Shown: in pieces, positions 53,788 to 62,929 of the stretch
Numbering within the stretch: position 1 is the first letter of the stretch
Layout: the number at the start of each line of letters is the position of its first letter
Source of the DNA: Gloeocapsopsis dulcis
GTDB lineage: Bacteria > Cyanobacteriota > Cyanobacteriia > Cyanobacteriales > Chroococcidiopsidaceae
Direction of reading: 5' to 3'
DNA length: 64,000 nucleotides
Assembly (NCBI RefSeq): GCF_032163395.1
Contig: NZ_CP119970.1
Coordinates: 165,062-229,061, forward strand
Program-made: the position numbers and the translations under genes
The notes under the pieces: model-generated
The model's database searches: none
Told to the model about the DNA's origin: nothing
Seen by the model: only the letters and a program-made list of their open reading frames with translations

Positions 53788-56100
53788 ATGAGCAATGCCA
53801 CTCGGTTTGACCTCAGTAGAGAAGAAATTATTGCCCGATACCGTCAACGCATTCAAAAAGGCGATCGCACCAAGCTCTCCAAACACGAGTTGGAACAGCT
53901 AGCACTACATTTTGTTGACCGATTAAAACTGCTTAACTCACCAGATGAGATTAAAGCTTTGTGCAAAGCTGAAATTCAACTTCTAGAAGAAGGCTATCCC
54001 CAAGCGACAATCGCTGGCAATCAGATACCTTTATACCGCCGACTGATCGAGGATGCAGTTAAAACAGGCACTTTGCTCCTAACTAATGAAAATAGTCATG
54101 TAGTGACTTGGACTAAACGCAATACAGGAGAACTGGGACAAACACAGGAACACTTCGTGCTTGACTACCTCAAGTACGACCAAGTCACCTACCAACAAAT
54201 TCGTGGGGAAGGTACAGCAGCGAATAATAGCCGACAAGACAATCTGCAACCAGTGCCACTGCAACGTTACCTCGATACAGCCGTTGAATTGCTGGCATCA
54301 AACGACGAGCGACATAAGGCGATCGCTATTGCGGCACTGACGGGTAGGCGGCACACTGAGGTGATTAGCAAGGGTCAGTTTCAACTGACTCGCCACCCCT
54401 ATCTGTTACACTTTCAGGGACAGCAGAAAAAGCAGATGGGTGAAACTGAGGCAGCCTCAGGATTCGATATTCTTACACTCGTACCTGCTGCCCAAGTGCT
54501 AGAGGGCATCGAACGGTTCCGCGCCTTGCCTGCTATTCAACAGTTAGAAGGGGTTGATAGCAAAGACCCAAGAATACGAGTGCTCAATACCCGTATTGAC
54601 CGCGAGGTGAAGTGCTTGTTTCAGGACAGTGGGATCGTGCCCGTATTGGCTGGCAAAAAGACTGTTTCGATTCACAGACTTCGAGGCGTGTATGGGGCGA
54701 TCGCGATTCATTTGTTTTGCCCTCCTACCAAACATGAGCACAGGTTCCTTCAGCACTACCTCGGACACGTACTCGACCAGCAGCAAGCTGCACCCAATAG
54801 CATCGCGACTAGTCATTACTTCCACTACCGATTAGTCGATGCACAAGGTCAACCGCTTAACGGTCAAGGAGTGCTACTGGATGCTAATGGGTTACCTCCC
54901 CTGAATCAGGATGAAGTACAACTAGAGTCAACACAGCCACTACCTCAAGAGAAATCAATAGCACTGCTAGAGTCTGTAGAGTCAGTGTCACCAGCCCAGC
55001 CTGTGCAGGTCAAACCAGAGCAGACCGAACTCACTGCTAAATCATCCTCTAAAACTACTCTCCATGAGAGCGAACAGGCGATCGCTGCATCCGATAACTC
55101 AACCTCTAGTGATGCGGCTCTACCACCACGCCAACATAGTTTACTACGAATCTTTAAGGACGAGCATGACCGCTGGCGTAAGGTGTTGAATACGCTTTTT
55201 CCTGAGCACAACAACCAGCAGGAAAAGACTTCTGCGCTGCTGCAATGGATTGAGGCGCGCCTCAATAGCTCTGCTGAAGCCTCGCTAGCAACTCACGAAG
55301 CCATACCAGAACCAGAGATGGTTGAGGCACAATCTTGCGCTTCTCAAGCTACTGAAAAAATGATTCAAGATGACTCTACGCATCAAGAGCGGACTTCTTC
55401 AGTGGCAGACAGCGCGATCGCTACGGTTGTCGTAGACCAAGCTCGAACCTTGAGTTGGCTCACGGGCAGGATTGAAGCGCTAGAAGCTGAACTTGCTACG
55501 ATGGCGCAACAACGCGAACAAGCGCTCGCTACGGTGGGGCAGTCGAGCCAGTTACAGCAGCAGATTGAACACCTCAAAGCTGAGAATCGGCAGCTTAAGC
55601 AAGCGGCAGCACGATTTGAGGCGGCAAGAGCGGCGCTCTTGGGTGAGAGTAACTCTACGCCGACAACAACTCCAACCCAAGCTCGAAGTGCCGGGTCTGC
55701 CCCTAGATCTCACTCAGCATTGCATGACCATGATCAAGTGCAGGAGCAGTCTCAACAACAACAAGTGCCGGATACTACCAACACTGCCCCGACTCAGATT
55801 TCAGCAGTGGTTACACCCAAACCCGCTAGAAGTGGTGGAGCTAAAGATCGGGCACAGCGTATCTTTGCGGCTATTTGTGAATGGAACCAACAACATCCTC
55901 AGGATACTTGGGCAATCACTGTTGGTCTACTCGAAGAGACTTTTGGCATTAATCGTAAGGCGGCGAAGGAGTTTGTCCGCGAACACCAGAATTTGATTGA
56001 CGAACACCATGCCCAGATTGGCGTAGACAATCAACGCGGGCATAATCGCGGCAAGGATACAGCGGTGCTTAAAGCGTTTGTGCTGCAGTTTGATGCATAA
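53788..56100 (+). CDS. Protelomerase / telomere resolvase family protein
   Basis: A 770-aa protein. Residues about 90-350 match the catalytic core of hairpin telomere resolvases (TelK/ResT type, a tyrosine-recombinase-like fold). Visible residues are R187/R188 in AIAALTGRRHTEVISKGQF, a lysine pair in QQKKQMG (214-215), H296 and R299 in SIHRLRGVYGAIAIHLF, and H327 in LQHYLGHVLD. The candidate nucleophile is Y344 or Y347 in SHYFHYRLVD. A Ser/Gln-rich linker, a coiled coil at about 560-620 and a C-terminal domain (AKDRAQRIFAAICEWNQQ, INRKAAKEFVREHQ) follow, making it longer than ResT or TelA (about 450 aa). These enzymes cut and rejoin palindromic telomere junctions into closed hairpins. Its substrate could be the palindrome at 44262-47737. 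Confidence 0.8.
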   Translation: MSNATRFDLSREEIIARYRQRIQKGDRTKLSKHELEQLALHFVDRLKLLNSPDEIKALCKAEIQLLEEGYPQATIAGNQIPLYRRLIEDAVKTGTLLLTNENSHVVTWTKRNTGELGQTQEHFVLDYLKYDQVTYQQIRGEGTAANNSRQDNLQPVPLQRYLDTAVELLASNDERHKAIAIAALTGRRHTEVISKGQFQLTRHPYLLHFQGQQKKQMGETEAASGFDILTLVPAAQVLEGIERFRALPAIQQLEGVDSKDPRIRVLNTRIDREVKCLFQDSGIVPVLAGKKTVSIHRLRGVYGAIAIHLFCPPTKHEHRFLQHYLGHVLDQQQAAPNSIATSHYFHYRLVDAQGQPLNGQGVLLDANGLPPLNQDEVQLESTQPLPQEKSIALLESVESVSPAQPVQVKPEQTELTAKSSSKTTLHESEQAIAASDNSTSSDAALPPRQHSLLRIFKDEHDRWRKVLNTLFPEHNNQQEKTSALLQWIEARLNSSAEASLATHEAIPEPEMVEAQSCASQATEKMIQDDSTHQERTSSVADSAIATVVVDQARTLSWLTGRIEALEAELATMAQQREQALATVGQSSQLQQQIEHLKAENRQLKQAAARFEAARAALLGESNSTPTTTPTQARSAGSAPRSHSALHDHDQVQEQSQQQQVPDTTNTAPTQISAVVTPKPARSGGAKDRAQRIFAAICEWNQQHPQDTWAITVGLLEETFGINRKAAKEFVREHQNLIDEHHAQIGVDNQRGHNRGKDTAVLKAFVLQFDA

Positions 56101-56147
56101 AGCGATCGCCTCCTTGGGTAATCGCAACGCGGCGATCGCCTTTCTAC

Positions 56148-57087
56148 AACTTTGCCGAAAACATTTAAAGATAGAAATGCCGCTTCCTGACGCTATTTCT
56201 CACAATTTAATTGTTACTTTCTTGCTAACTAGGCTTCTAGAGCGAGCGCATTCTATCGGAGTATCATAGCTACAGTAAACTTTTTCGGCAAATTTAAAAG
56301 CGTGGCTTCTCCACCCAAGAAAACTCCTTTCATCGAACGTCGCGAGCGCGAGTTTCTCTACCTCGAAGAAGTTGATGCACTGACTGCTGCAACTGAGCAA
56401 ACCCGCAACCCGATTAGAAATCAGGCACTGGCGCTGTTGATGTTTGGTCAAGGATTGCAACCCGTTGAATTGTGCTGGCTCCTCTGGCGCGACCTCAACT
56501 TTGCCGAAAACATCATTAGGGTGGCTCGCAATCGTACTCAACCGAATCGCTACCAAGTGCAAGCTGTCGTTAACCTCCAACCGTTGTGTCCGGTTGAAGT
56601 TAATATCCTGCAACAGCTTCAGGCGCGACGCACGACGGAGTGGTTATTTGTCTCGGAGCGACAAAAACGCCTCAGTGCGCGCTTGCTGCACCACCAGATT
56701 CAACAAGCTGGGGAAATTGCACAGCTTCCTTTTCCTGTTCATCCGTATATGTTACGGCGGACGGGACTTTACTATCGTGCGGCGCTGCTGCTGGCGAGTA
56801 CACGCATATCATTACGGCAATGTTGTCTACTTTGGAATTGGTATAGAGCCAACGTTGCCTTTTCTGTGAAGGAAAAACAAGAATATCTTGCCATTAGTTC
56901 GATGCAAAAATCTGCGTTTTTGATAGCGCTAGAGCGGATGAAAGCTTTTACTGGCATTAAGCTGTATGAAAACGTTATCGATTATTTGCTGGGTGCGTTT
57001 TTGTTGTTTCCGCGCCTTGAGGCAGTTCCCCACGATTACTGGCTTGCTCCGGTGCAATGGTATTAACTAAACTTTGCCGAAAATATT
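56148..57087. repeat. Repeated AACTTTGCCGAAAA motif around a recombinase gene
   Basis: Direct copies AACTTTGCCGAAAACAT at 56148 and 56497, and AACTTTGCCGAAAATAT at 57070. An inverted partial copy (TTTTTCGGCAAA) lies at 56281-56292. One copy lies within the coding sequence. Possible recombinase or regulator sites, or gene-conversion footprints. Confidence 0.6.
56302..57066 (+). CDS. Tyrosine-recombinase-like protein, probably catalytically dead
   Basis: A 254-aa protein resembling XerD/FimB-type recombinases. Its catalytic half starts FLYLEEVDALTAATEQTRNP. The box I arginine is replaced (GQGLQPVELCWLLW has Q53 where GLRxxEL is usual). Box II keeps H147 and R152 (FPVHPYMLRRTG). The LGH block and the Tyr nucleophile motif are replaced by unrelated sequence (SLRQCCLLWNWYRANVAF). 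The C-terminal about 70 residues look frameshifted relative to the family. It may be a decaying gene or an accessory DNA-binding protein. Confidence 0.6.
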   Translation: MASPPKKTPFIERREREFLYLEEVDALTAATEQTRNPIRNQALALLMFGQGLQPVELCWLLWRDLNFAENIIRVARNRTQPNRYQVQAVVNLQPLCPVEVNILQQLQARRTTEWLFVSERQKRLSARLLHHQIQQAGEIAQLPFPVHPYMLRRTGLYYRAALLLASTRISLRQCCLLWNWYRANVAFSVKEKQEYLAISSMQKSAFLIALERMKAFTGIKLYENVIDYLLGAFLLFPRLEAVPHDYWLAPVQWY

Positions 57088-57138
57088 TGGCCTAGAACGA
57101 CTAGCTTTTGGGCAGACCTCAACAGCGGCAAACAATTA

Positions 57139-58215
57139 TCAGCGCTCAGGTTCTGGCTGAGGAAAAAACAACCGTTCGACTGCCTGGCGCTTGGTTCGGT
57201 CTCCCCGCCGGTCGTACTTTGATGTCGTTAGGGGCGAGGAGTGACCTGCTAACTTTTGCACAGTAAACACGTCAATCCCCTCATCCAGCAAGTCTGAGCA
57301 GAAAGTTCGGCGGAAGTCGTGGGGAGAAAATTCTTCTACTCCCGCCCGCACAGAGCGCTTTTTAACGATCTTCAACACGGCATCTCCCGACATATGTCGT
57401 AGTTCTACTTGCCCTCCCTTACGCACGGGGCAGATCAACGCCCCTCTCTTGCGTCCTCGGATTTCAAGCCACGCTTCTACCAACTTAACTGCGGCTGCGG
57501 GCAAATAAACAGTTCTGTATGACTTGCGCTTACCAGAGCAAATCTCTAATTCACTCGTGCTGGAGTTGTAGTCTTGCAGTTTGAGCTGCGTCAATTCCTG
57601 CCGGCGAATGCCGCCGCCGCGCAGAATAGCTAATATTGCCGCATCTCGAATTGCTATAGTTTTAGCCTCATCGCACTCATCTAACAAAGTCGCAATTTCA
57701 TCGGTGGCGAGGGCGCGACCTCTCAATTTTTGCGGCGGCGTATCGATGCGCGGCAGGTCAGTGGCACGAGCATAATCTTCGTAACTCATCAACCCCAGTC
57801 TAGCCGCTTCTTTAAGCACTCGTCGCAGGGCAGCCATCATTTTTTTCGCCGTTGCCGGAGCAAATCGCTCAACAAGAATTGCGCGCACTGCCGCTGTGTG
57901 TTGGTAGCTCAGCCCAGACCAATTTAAAGTCAAAGCATCGCATTCGCCATCAGTTAGCAGGGAAGCGATCGCGTTCAAGCTGCGACGCATGGTGGCTCTA
58001 GATCCTTGACTTAAAGAAGCCAAGTACACCGATGCTGGGTGCAGGGTAGAAGGTACAGGCGCGGAAAGTTTGAGACTTTTCCCTCCACCTGGGGTGAGCG
58101 AGCGCCTACCACGATGGGGCGATTTCCTCTGTTGTGGTTCGCCTTGCTTTTCGCTCTTGTTTTTCGTTCTTTCAAGTTGCTTGTTAGATGCCGCCAATCG
58201 GTCAGTTTCAGACAT
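57139..58215 (-). CDS. Site-specific tyrosine recombinase/integrase (XerC/D-like)
   Basis: A 358-aa integrase. A basic, low-complexity N-terminus is followed by a SAM-like core-binding domain at about 60-150. The catalytic domain is at about 165-350, with R204 (GGGIRRQELTQLKL), Lys about 229-231 (SGKRKSYRTVYLP), H299 and R302 (SPHDFRRTFC), H325 (LAGHSSPLT) and the nucleophile Y334 (SKYDRRGD). All active-site residues are present. It is convergent with the degenerate recombinase at 56302. It could serve plasmid dimer resolution or element integration. Confidence 0.88.
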   Translation of the reverse strand: MSETDRLAASNKQLERTKNKSEKQGEPQQRKSPHRGRRSLTPGGGKSLKLSAPVPSTLHPASVYLASLSQGSRATMRRSLNAIASLLTDGECDALTLNWSGLSYQHTAAVRAILVERFAPATAKKMMAALRRVLKEAARLGLMSYEDYARATDLPRIDTPPQKLRGRALATDEIATLLDECDEAKTIAIRDAAILAILRGGGIRRQELTQLKLQDYNSSTSELEICSGKRKSYRTVYLPAAAVKLVEAWLEIRGRKRGALICPVRKGGQVELRHMSGDAVLKIVKKRSVRAGVEEFSPHDFRRTFCSDLLDEGIDVFTVQKLAGHSSPLTTSKYDRRGDRTKRQAVERLFFPQPEPER

Positions 58216-58296
58216 TTAGTCTTTTGAACTAAGATTCTAGATACTAAAATCAATTGTCGCTTAGAGGTGCGATCACCGCCTGTCGATTTACACTTT

Positions 58297-58650
58297 ATGT
58301 GCAAATCGTTCGGCAGCCTAACTGAATACTTTAAGTTCATCCCTGATGACGCTCAATCAGCACAACGCGACCTAGACGAAATGGAAGCTAAGGTGCTATC
58401 GCCAGTGGAGCAGGAGAATATTGATGGAACTCAAGATGACTTTCTGACAGCACTTTTAGCTGATAAACAGAATATACGAGTCAGCAATTCCATGGAAACA
58501 GAATTAAAGCAATATTTCCTCTCTCGTCCTTCATCTCAAGCTGCGCTCGAAGCACTACATCAAGGTCATTTTTTACGCCATGCTGCTCAGATAGCATCCA
58601 TCCCAGTTGATACTGCACGAAAAGTATTAGCAATGTTACAAAAAGAGTAA
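58297..58650 (+). CDS. Hypothetical protein
   Basis: A 117-aa protein from ATG 58297 (an in-frame GTG at 58267 would add ten residues). It is acidic in the middle (RDLDEMEAKVLSPVEQENID). The C-terminus is helical and HTH-like (HFLRHAAQIASIPVDTARKV, LAMLQKE). It is divergent from the integrase at 58215 with a short shared promoter region. No family recognised. Confidence 0.5.
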   Translation: MCKSFGSLTEYFKFIPDDAQSAQRDLDEMEAKVLSPVEQENIDGTQDDFLTALLADKQNIRVSNSMETELKQYFLSRPSSQAALEALHQGHFLRHAAQIASIPVDTARKVLAMLQKE

Positions 58651-58730
58651 CTTAAGTGCGATCACGTGATTAAATAAGTGAGTATGACTGCGACTGCGAA
58701 ATACTAACAGTGACTTGATGCAGATAAAAA

Positions 58731-58865
58731 TTATTTCCAAATAGCACTAGGAAGATGTTTGCAACCTTTGCCATCATTATCAGCATCAAGTTCAGGATGT
58801 TGAGTAAAAGCAGCTTGCACTTCCGGTTACGTTTGCTCTGGAACTAAGTTATTGGGTACTGCTAG
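58731..58865 (-). pseudogene. Excalibur-like calcium-binding domain fragment
   Basis: Minus-strand NNLVPEQT, a TAA, then PEVQAAFTQHPELDADNDGK and GCKHLPSAIWK with stop. The DxDNDGxGCxxLP motif resembles the Excalibur (extracellular calcium-binding) domain. The upstream part is absent and one nonsense codon interrupts it. Confidence 0.45.
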
Positions 58866-58911
58866 CTCACAACATAATAACTGTATGCAAAACGTGATAC
58901 AATTGCTGCAG

Positions 58912-59058
58912 AGCGGTTTTGCGGAGAAATCGGTAGTATTTGCTCATACTCAAACTCTACTGGTGATTAACGTGGATAAAAATACCGCTTATCATCCTCC
59001 CGTTGATGATCTTAAAGCTGATGAACATTTACCTGAAGCCAGCGAGTTGCGACAGATG
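58912..59058 (+). pseudogene. IS6 transposase central fragment
   Basis: Plus-strand THTQ-like AHTQTLLVINVDKNTAYHPP then VDDLKADEHLPEASELRQ. This is the second catalytic Asp region (VDKN) of an IS6 transposase and its downstream helix. It is cut at the IS1 copy 2 end; the far side of that IS1 does not continue it. Confidence 0.7.
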
Positions 59059-59067
59059 GGTTGTGCA

Positions 59068-59571
59068 TCAGGCAAGCGTGGAATAAACAGCAATATCCAG
59101 CCAAGTCCAGGGTTCTGCCGTTAGGTCTGCACGTTGAGCTGCCGTAGTGCCTAAACGGGAATGTACCCAAATCCAGTTGAAGTAGGTAATGACTAAGCGC
59201 AAGGTAATTTTCGTCTGCTCCCAGACCTTACCAAACTTGTTCTGTTGTCGATGCCAACGTCCGGTCTGTTGCCGTAAGATGCCATTGGTTCGCTCTAACT
59301 GTTGTGTCAAGGCTTTACTGATGTAATGGTCAACATCATCGTTACGCAGTACTCGCTCATATCCTCCCCAACCATCGGTGTTCCACTCTTTGCAGTTGGT
59401 CTTGCCTTCAGTACGGGTGACTAGCTCAATAGCTAAGGAGTCAGTATGCTTGCCCAGACGACCTGTGAGAACTAAACCATTCAACTGCGCCAAGCTTAAC
59501 GCTATCCAACAATCTCCGGTTTCGACTTCTTTTAGCAAGCAGTGCTTTTGTTTTTTTGGACAAACGACCAC
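59068..59571 (-). CDS. insB: IS1 family transposase InsB (copy 2)
   Basis: A 167-aa catalytic half, close to the copy at 12221: CWIALSLAQLNGLVLTGRLG, KEWNTDGWGGYERVL, QQLERTNGILRQQTGRWHRQ, LVITYFNWIWVHSRL. It needs the -1 shift at A7C (complement of 59550-59557) from InsA, but InsA carries a stop, so the fusion transposase should not be made from this copy. Confidence 0.82.
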   Translation of the reverse strand: MVVCPKKQKHCLLKEVETGDCWIALSLAQLNGLVLTGRLGKHTDSLAIELVTRTEGKTNCKEWNTDGWGGYERVLRNDDVDHYISKALTQQLERTNGILRQQTGRWHRQQNKFGKVWEQTKITLRLVITYFNWIWVHSRLGTTAAQRADLTAEPWTWLDIAVYSTLA

Positions 59572-59900
59572 AATTCGTCAGCAGCGATCGCATCTGTATC
59601 CACAGAAGATACTTCGGCGTTGTGTACCATCTGTGCTTTTTGACTTGCGGCTCGAATCAAGCTAACCCCGGTGTTGTAGGACAATCCGCTAATCCGACTA
59701 ATGCCACGTAAACTGGTTCCCTCGCAATGAGATTGTCATACAATCCGTACTTCTTCAAAGCTTACTTGCCGTCGATAATCAATGCTGTCAAAGGTGCTGG
59801 TATACGTTTGTTTGCAGTTTAGACATCGGTAGCGTTGGCTACCCGAACTTGTTTTACCGTGTTTAGAGGTTTTATCGTGAGTGCCTAGTGGGCAAGGCAT
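59532..59900 (-). pseudogene. insA: IS1 InsA with in-frame stop (copy 2)
   Basis: MPCPLGTHDKTSKHGKTSSG, then YRCLNCKQTYTSTFDSID and RQVSFEEVRIV, a TGA (near 59740), then QSHCEGTSLRGISRISGLSY and SFVQKNKS. One of the usual zinc-finger cysteines is also changed (CPLGTH instead of CPxC). Inactive. Confidence 0.75.
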
Positions 59901-60194
59901 GGCTTCTTAGAACAGGAGTAATTTTCTACCTCTGTATAATATCATTCCACGTTTTCCTGACGCACGATCCATTACAATCTGCGATAACAATGGAAGAAAA
60001 CCAGAAAGTTTGCCGTGTTATTTTTATTCTAGACGGAACCTCTAGAAGTAGAATATTTATTTTCACGCAGTTTGTTGTTCTACACTTACCTTAAATTGTA
60101 GTTGTAACAAGCTGAATACAAATGTTATTTTCAGTCTCATGATAAAAAGATGTAATTATTAGCTATTTATTCTTGAACAAGTTGCAGTAAATAG

Positions 60195-61337
60195 TTACAG
60201 ATAAAGTAGAGATTTTATGAAATCTTCACCATTATTTTTTGAAGTGCTTTCTAAATGTGACAGCCATCTACTAGCTTGTGATTTTTGTACTTCATCTACT
60301 AATCTTGAACTTACAACTACAAAGAAAGTTTCTTTCAACCAGTTAATAAGTAATTCTGGTGAAATTACTAATAATTTATTAAGTGAGGTATCTACTTTAA
60401 CTAACTGCTTGGAATTTACAATCAAGGTAGTGTACTCTTGCTTGCGAATAATCCTTCCTTGCAAATCTTTCGATAAAACTTTGCTCAGCCAAACCCAATC
60501 TTCTATTGTTTTCAAAATCTGATCTATATGCTTATGTGTAAGTGATACCTCTACTTGTTGAGTAGATAGATTATTCAAGTTTGATAGACTTTTGTCTTGT
60601 AAATCATCAAGGATTGGCAAATCCCAATCAATTTTATTTTTGATTTTAGCTATATTTGGTCTATTCCCTGCCGTATATTGTGTGGTAGGGGTTGCGTGAC
60701 CTATATCAATATCCTGCTCACCAATATCTTGCAGTTTCCAGCCTCCTCTAGGTAAGTAAAGCATTTCAATTTTTTCTCGCAATGTCTCCCGCGCGGCTTT
60801 ACTTTTCTGATTTATGTCGAAAAACTCATGTTCTAAAATTTTATCTACAGGATCAAGCTGATGAATGCGTAAGTAAACTTTGCTGTCACCGAAACGATGT
60901 AATCCCAGACTAATAAAAGTTTTAGTTAATCCTTCTTTATTTCTGGCACGATACTTATGCTTGTGACGAAGATACATTCTCCCCATGTAGATATTGCACT
61001 TTATACTTCCCCACTCTCGAATGTATGCGTAATCCCCGCTTGAAAGGTGTTTGTACTCAATTTTAGCGTAAGCTTTATCCTCTGCTTCTTCAGCAGATTT
61101 CAAATCAGCAATGATTTCAGGCAATTTTTTCCTTATGAATTCAACATCTTCTGATGGAAGTGTTAGAAGAAGAGAAAATATAATCTTACTACGATATTTA
61201 CTACTCAGTTTACATATAGCTTCAAGAAGTTCTTGCGCTTCTAAAGCTTCTAATTGTCTCCTTTTGGTATGCTTGACCTCAGTAGTCATTGCCTTTTCTT
61301 GTTTTATCACGCGGTCTATATACATGCTACGCTTCAC
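60195..61337 (-). CDS. Hypothetical protein (cyanobacterial plasmid type)
   Basis: A 380-aa protein with a charged helical N-terminus (EALEAQELLEAICKLSSKYR). A central YIREWGSIKCNIYMGRMYLR segment is followed by the basic HKHKYRARNKEGLTKTFISL. A long helical C-terminus includes LTHKHIDQILKTIEDWVWLS. No catalytic motif or membrane segment is seen. The composition is A/T-rich. A strong A/T-rich, TTTAGGT-repeat region lies upstream (61425-61585), so it may be part of the second replication locus. No function assigned. Confidence 0.55.
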   Translation of the reverse strand: MKRSMYIDRVIKQEKAMTTEVKHTKRRQLEALEAQELLEAICKLSSKYRSKIIFSLLLTLPSEDVEFIRKKLPEIIADLKSAEEAEDKAYAKIEYKHLSSGDYAYIREWGSIKCNIYMGRMYLRHKHKYRARNKEGLTKTFISLGLHRFGDSKVYLRIHQLDPVDKILEHEFFDINQKSKAARETLREKIEMLYLPRGGWKLQDIGEQDIDIGHATPTTQYTAGNRPNIAKIKNKIDWDLPILDDLQDKSLSNLNNLSTQQVEVSLTHKHIDQILKTIEDWVWLSKVLSKDLQGRIIRKQEYTTLIVNSKQLVKVDTSLNKLLVISPELLINWLKETFFVVVSSRLVDEVQKSQASRWLSHLESTSKNNGEDFIKSLLYL

Positions 61338-62262
61338 TGACTCAGTTATAGCTTATTTGATTTTGTCCAAGTAACACTATCGAAGTTTTGCCTTACTGTT
61401 CCTGTGTTGTAATAACCATTTTTTTAGGTCAACTCATGAAAAAATTTCTTACGATATGTTGTTTTAACCTAAGTTTTGCTTGAACAGTACGCACTTTATC
61501 ATGCACTCCTGCCGATAAGTGAGCTTTTGCTGTATCCTGAAAAATAGTTTAGGTCAAATTTTGCCTAAGTTAACCTAAATTAGTGATAGCAGAAACAGCG
61601 TTCAAGTTTAAATACTATTATTGATAGACTTTTTTGGTTTGGGGCTAGAGGAATTGAGTTATGGTCAATAAATTTTTTACAAATATCTGGTGTGAAAGAC
61701 CAAGTACCCCTTCTGACATAGCCCAAACTTAATAAAAATCCAATACGTGGAGATTTAGCTGTTACCAACACATGGATCTGACCACTAGCAGTCCCAACTT
61801 TGAACCGTTACTCCTGGAGCTGAAGACATGATGCTTGTAATAGTATTGTGCAATTTTAATATTCCTTTTAGCAAGCTGGTTTCTAAATTCATGCTAATTT
61901 TTTTCTACTTCTCAAAGCACAAGCTAGGAATTTCAAAGATTGCAGTAAGTATAAATGCTTTTAAACTGTGGAGGCATTGAAATGAGGCTAACTTCTTTTC
62001 GAGAAAATTGTGTGGCGAAAGCTTGTATGTTCTTACTACTAAGGCGAGTAACTATACCAATTAGACGTAAGGCTTGGAAAAGTTCATGTACACTTGCTTG
62101 CGGTTTAAGTATCAATCTAGTAAAGGTTCAACAAGCTATTAATTTGTTAAGATTAATTAAATTAAATGAGAGTCTCAACTATGACGACACATCTGCTACT
62201 AACGTAATCAAAACATGGTTTTTGTTTAAAACTCTGAAAAACTCAAACAATCGTATCCTGAC
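61338..62262. other. Non-coding region with TTTAGGT/ACCTAAA repeats
   Basis: Copies of TTTAGGTCAA at 61425 and 61550 and the inverted AACCTAAG/TAACCTAAA at 61468 and 61574 cluster here. Near 61827, ACATGATGCTTGTAATAG and TATTGTGCA match the block upstream of the broken Rep-like gene (7858-7893). It is a candidate origin or control region. No gene is supported. Confidence 0.5.
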
Positions 62263-62508
62263 TCAAGCACTTTCTATTTCCTTAGAGCGCTGTATAGTGC
62301 GCGATCGCCGTTCTTCAAAAACTTCTATCAACTCAAGAAGGGGCATATCTAGGTCGTTGGCAATCCTCCGTAAAGTATCAAGTGTTGGTGACATTGTACC
62401 ATTGAACCACTTTGACCAATTGCTTATTTGTATTCCTGTTCGTTGTCTCAAATCCCTGTACGAGAGTTGCAAGAATTTTTCTTTACTTGTGGACTCACAT
62501 ACATACAT
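62263..62508 (-). CDS. Small XRE-type HTH protein
   Basis: An 81-aa protein, almost entirely one Cro/CI-type HTH: LSYRDLRQRTGIQISNWSKW then FNGTMSPTLDTLRRIANDLD and MPLLELIEVFEERR. It is divergent from the Rep-like gene at 62930, so it may regulate copy number or its own promoter. Start ATG 62508. Confidence 0.75.
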   Translation of the reverse strand: MYVCESTSKEKFLQLSYRDLRQRTGIQISNWSKWFNGTMSPTLDTLRRIANDLDMPLLELIEVFEERRSRTIQRSKEIESA

Positions 62509-62929
62509 ATCTTTTACAACGACTCTAGTTTATGTTACTGTATTCGCTAACAAATGTGTTATGCTACTTTCTAACATAGCACAAGCGAGAGATCATCTGG
62601 TAGCGCGGATGATTTATGTCAGATGAAATTTTCACCATGACTCGCAAAGTGTTATTTTACCTCACAAAAATTTTCCTCACCTGTAGCCGCAGATGAGGAG
62701 ATAGGCAGTTACGCTACCCACGTTTAAAATAAGCGCCTTAAATCAAGCGCGTCCTAACTATGAGTATAACAAATTTTAAGAGTAAGTGCTACTCTTTGTT
62801 TGAATTGTCACCAACTTGTAGCACGTTCCCCCAAGCAAGATATCAATATCTACTCACTTTCCTAGCCCAACAAATCGTTGCACAATTCATGAGCATTGCG
62901 GCTATGTTTGAGTTTGAGGAGGTAGCGCT

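Larger units (their letters stand above)
59059..59969 (-). mobile_element. IS1 family element, copy 2 (about 911 bp)
   Basis: Inverted ends GGTTGTGCATCAGGCAAGCG (59059) and, inverted at 59969, GATCGTGCGTCAGGAAAACG. It carries InsB and a nonsense-mutated InsA. No target duplication was found. Confidence 0.78.
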
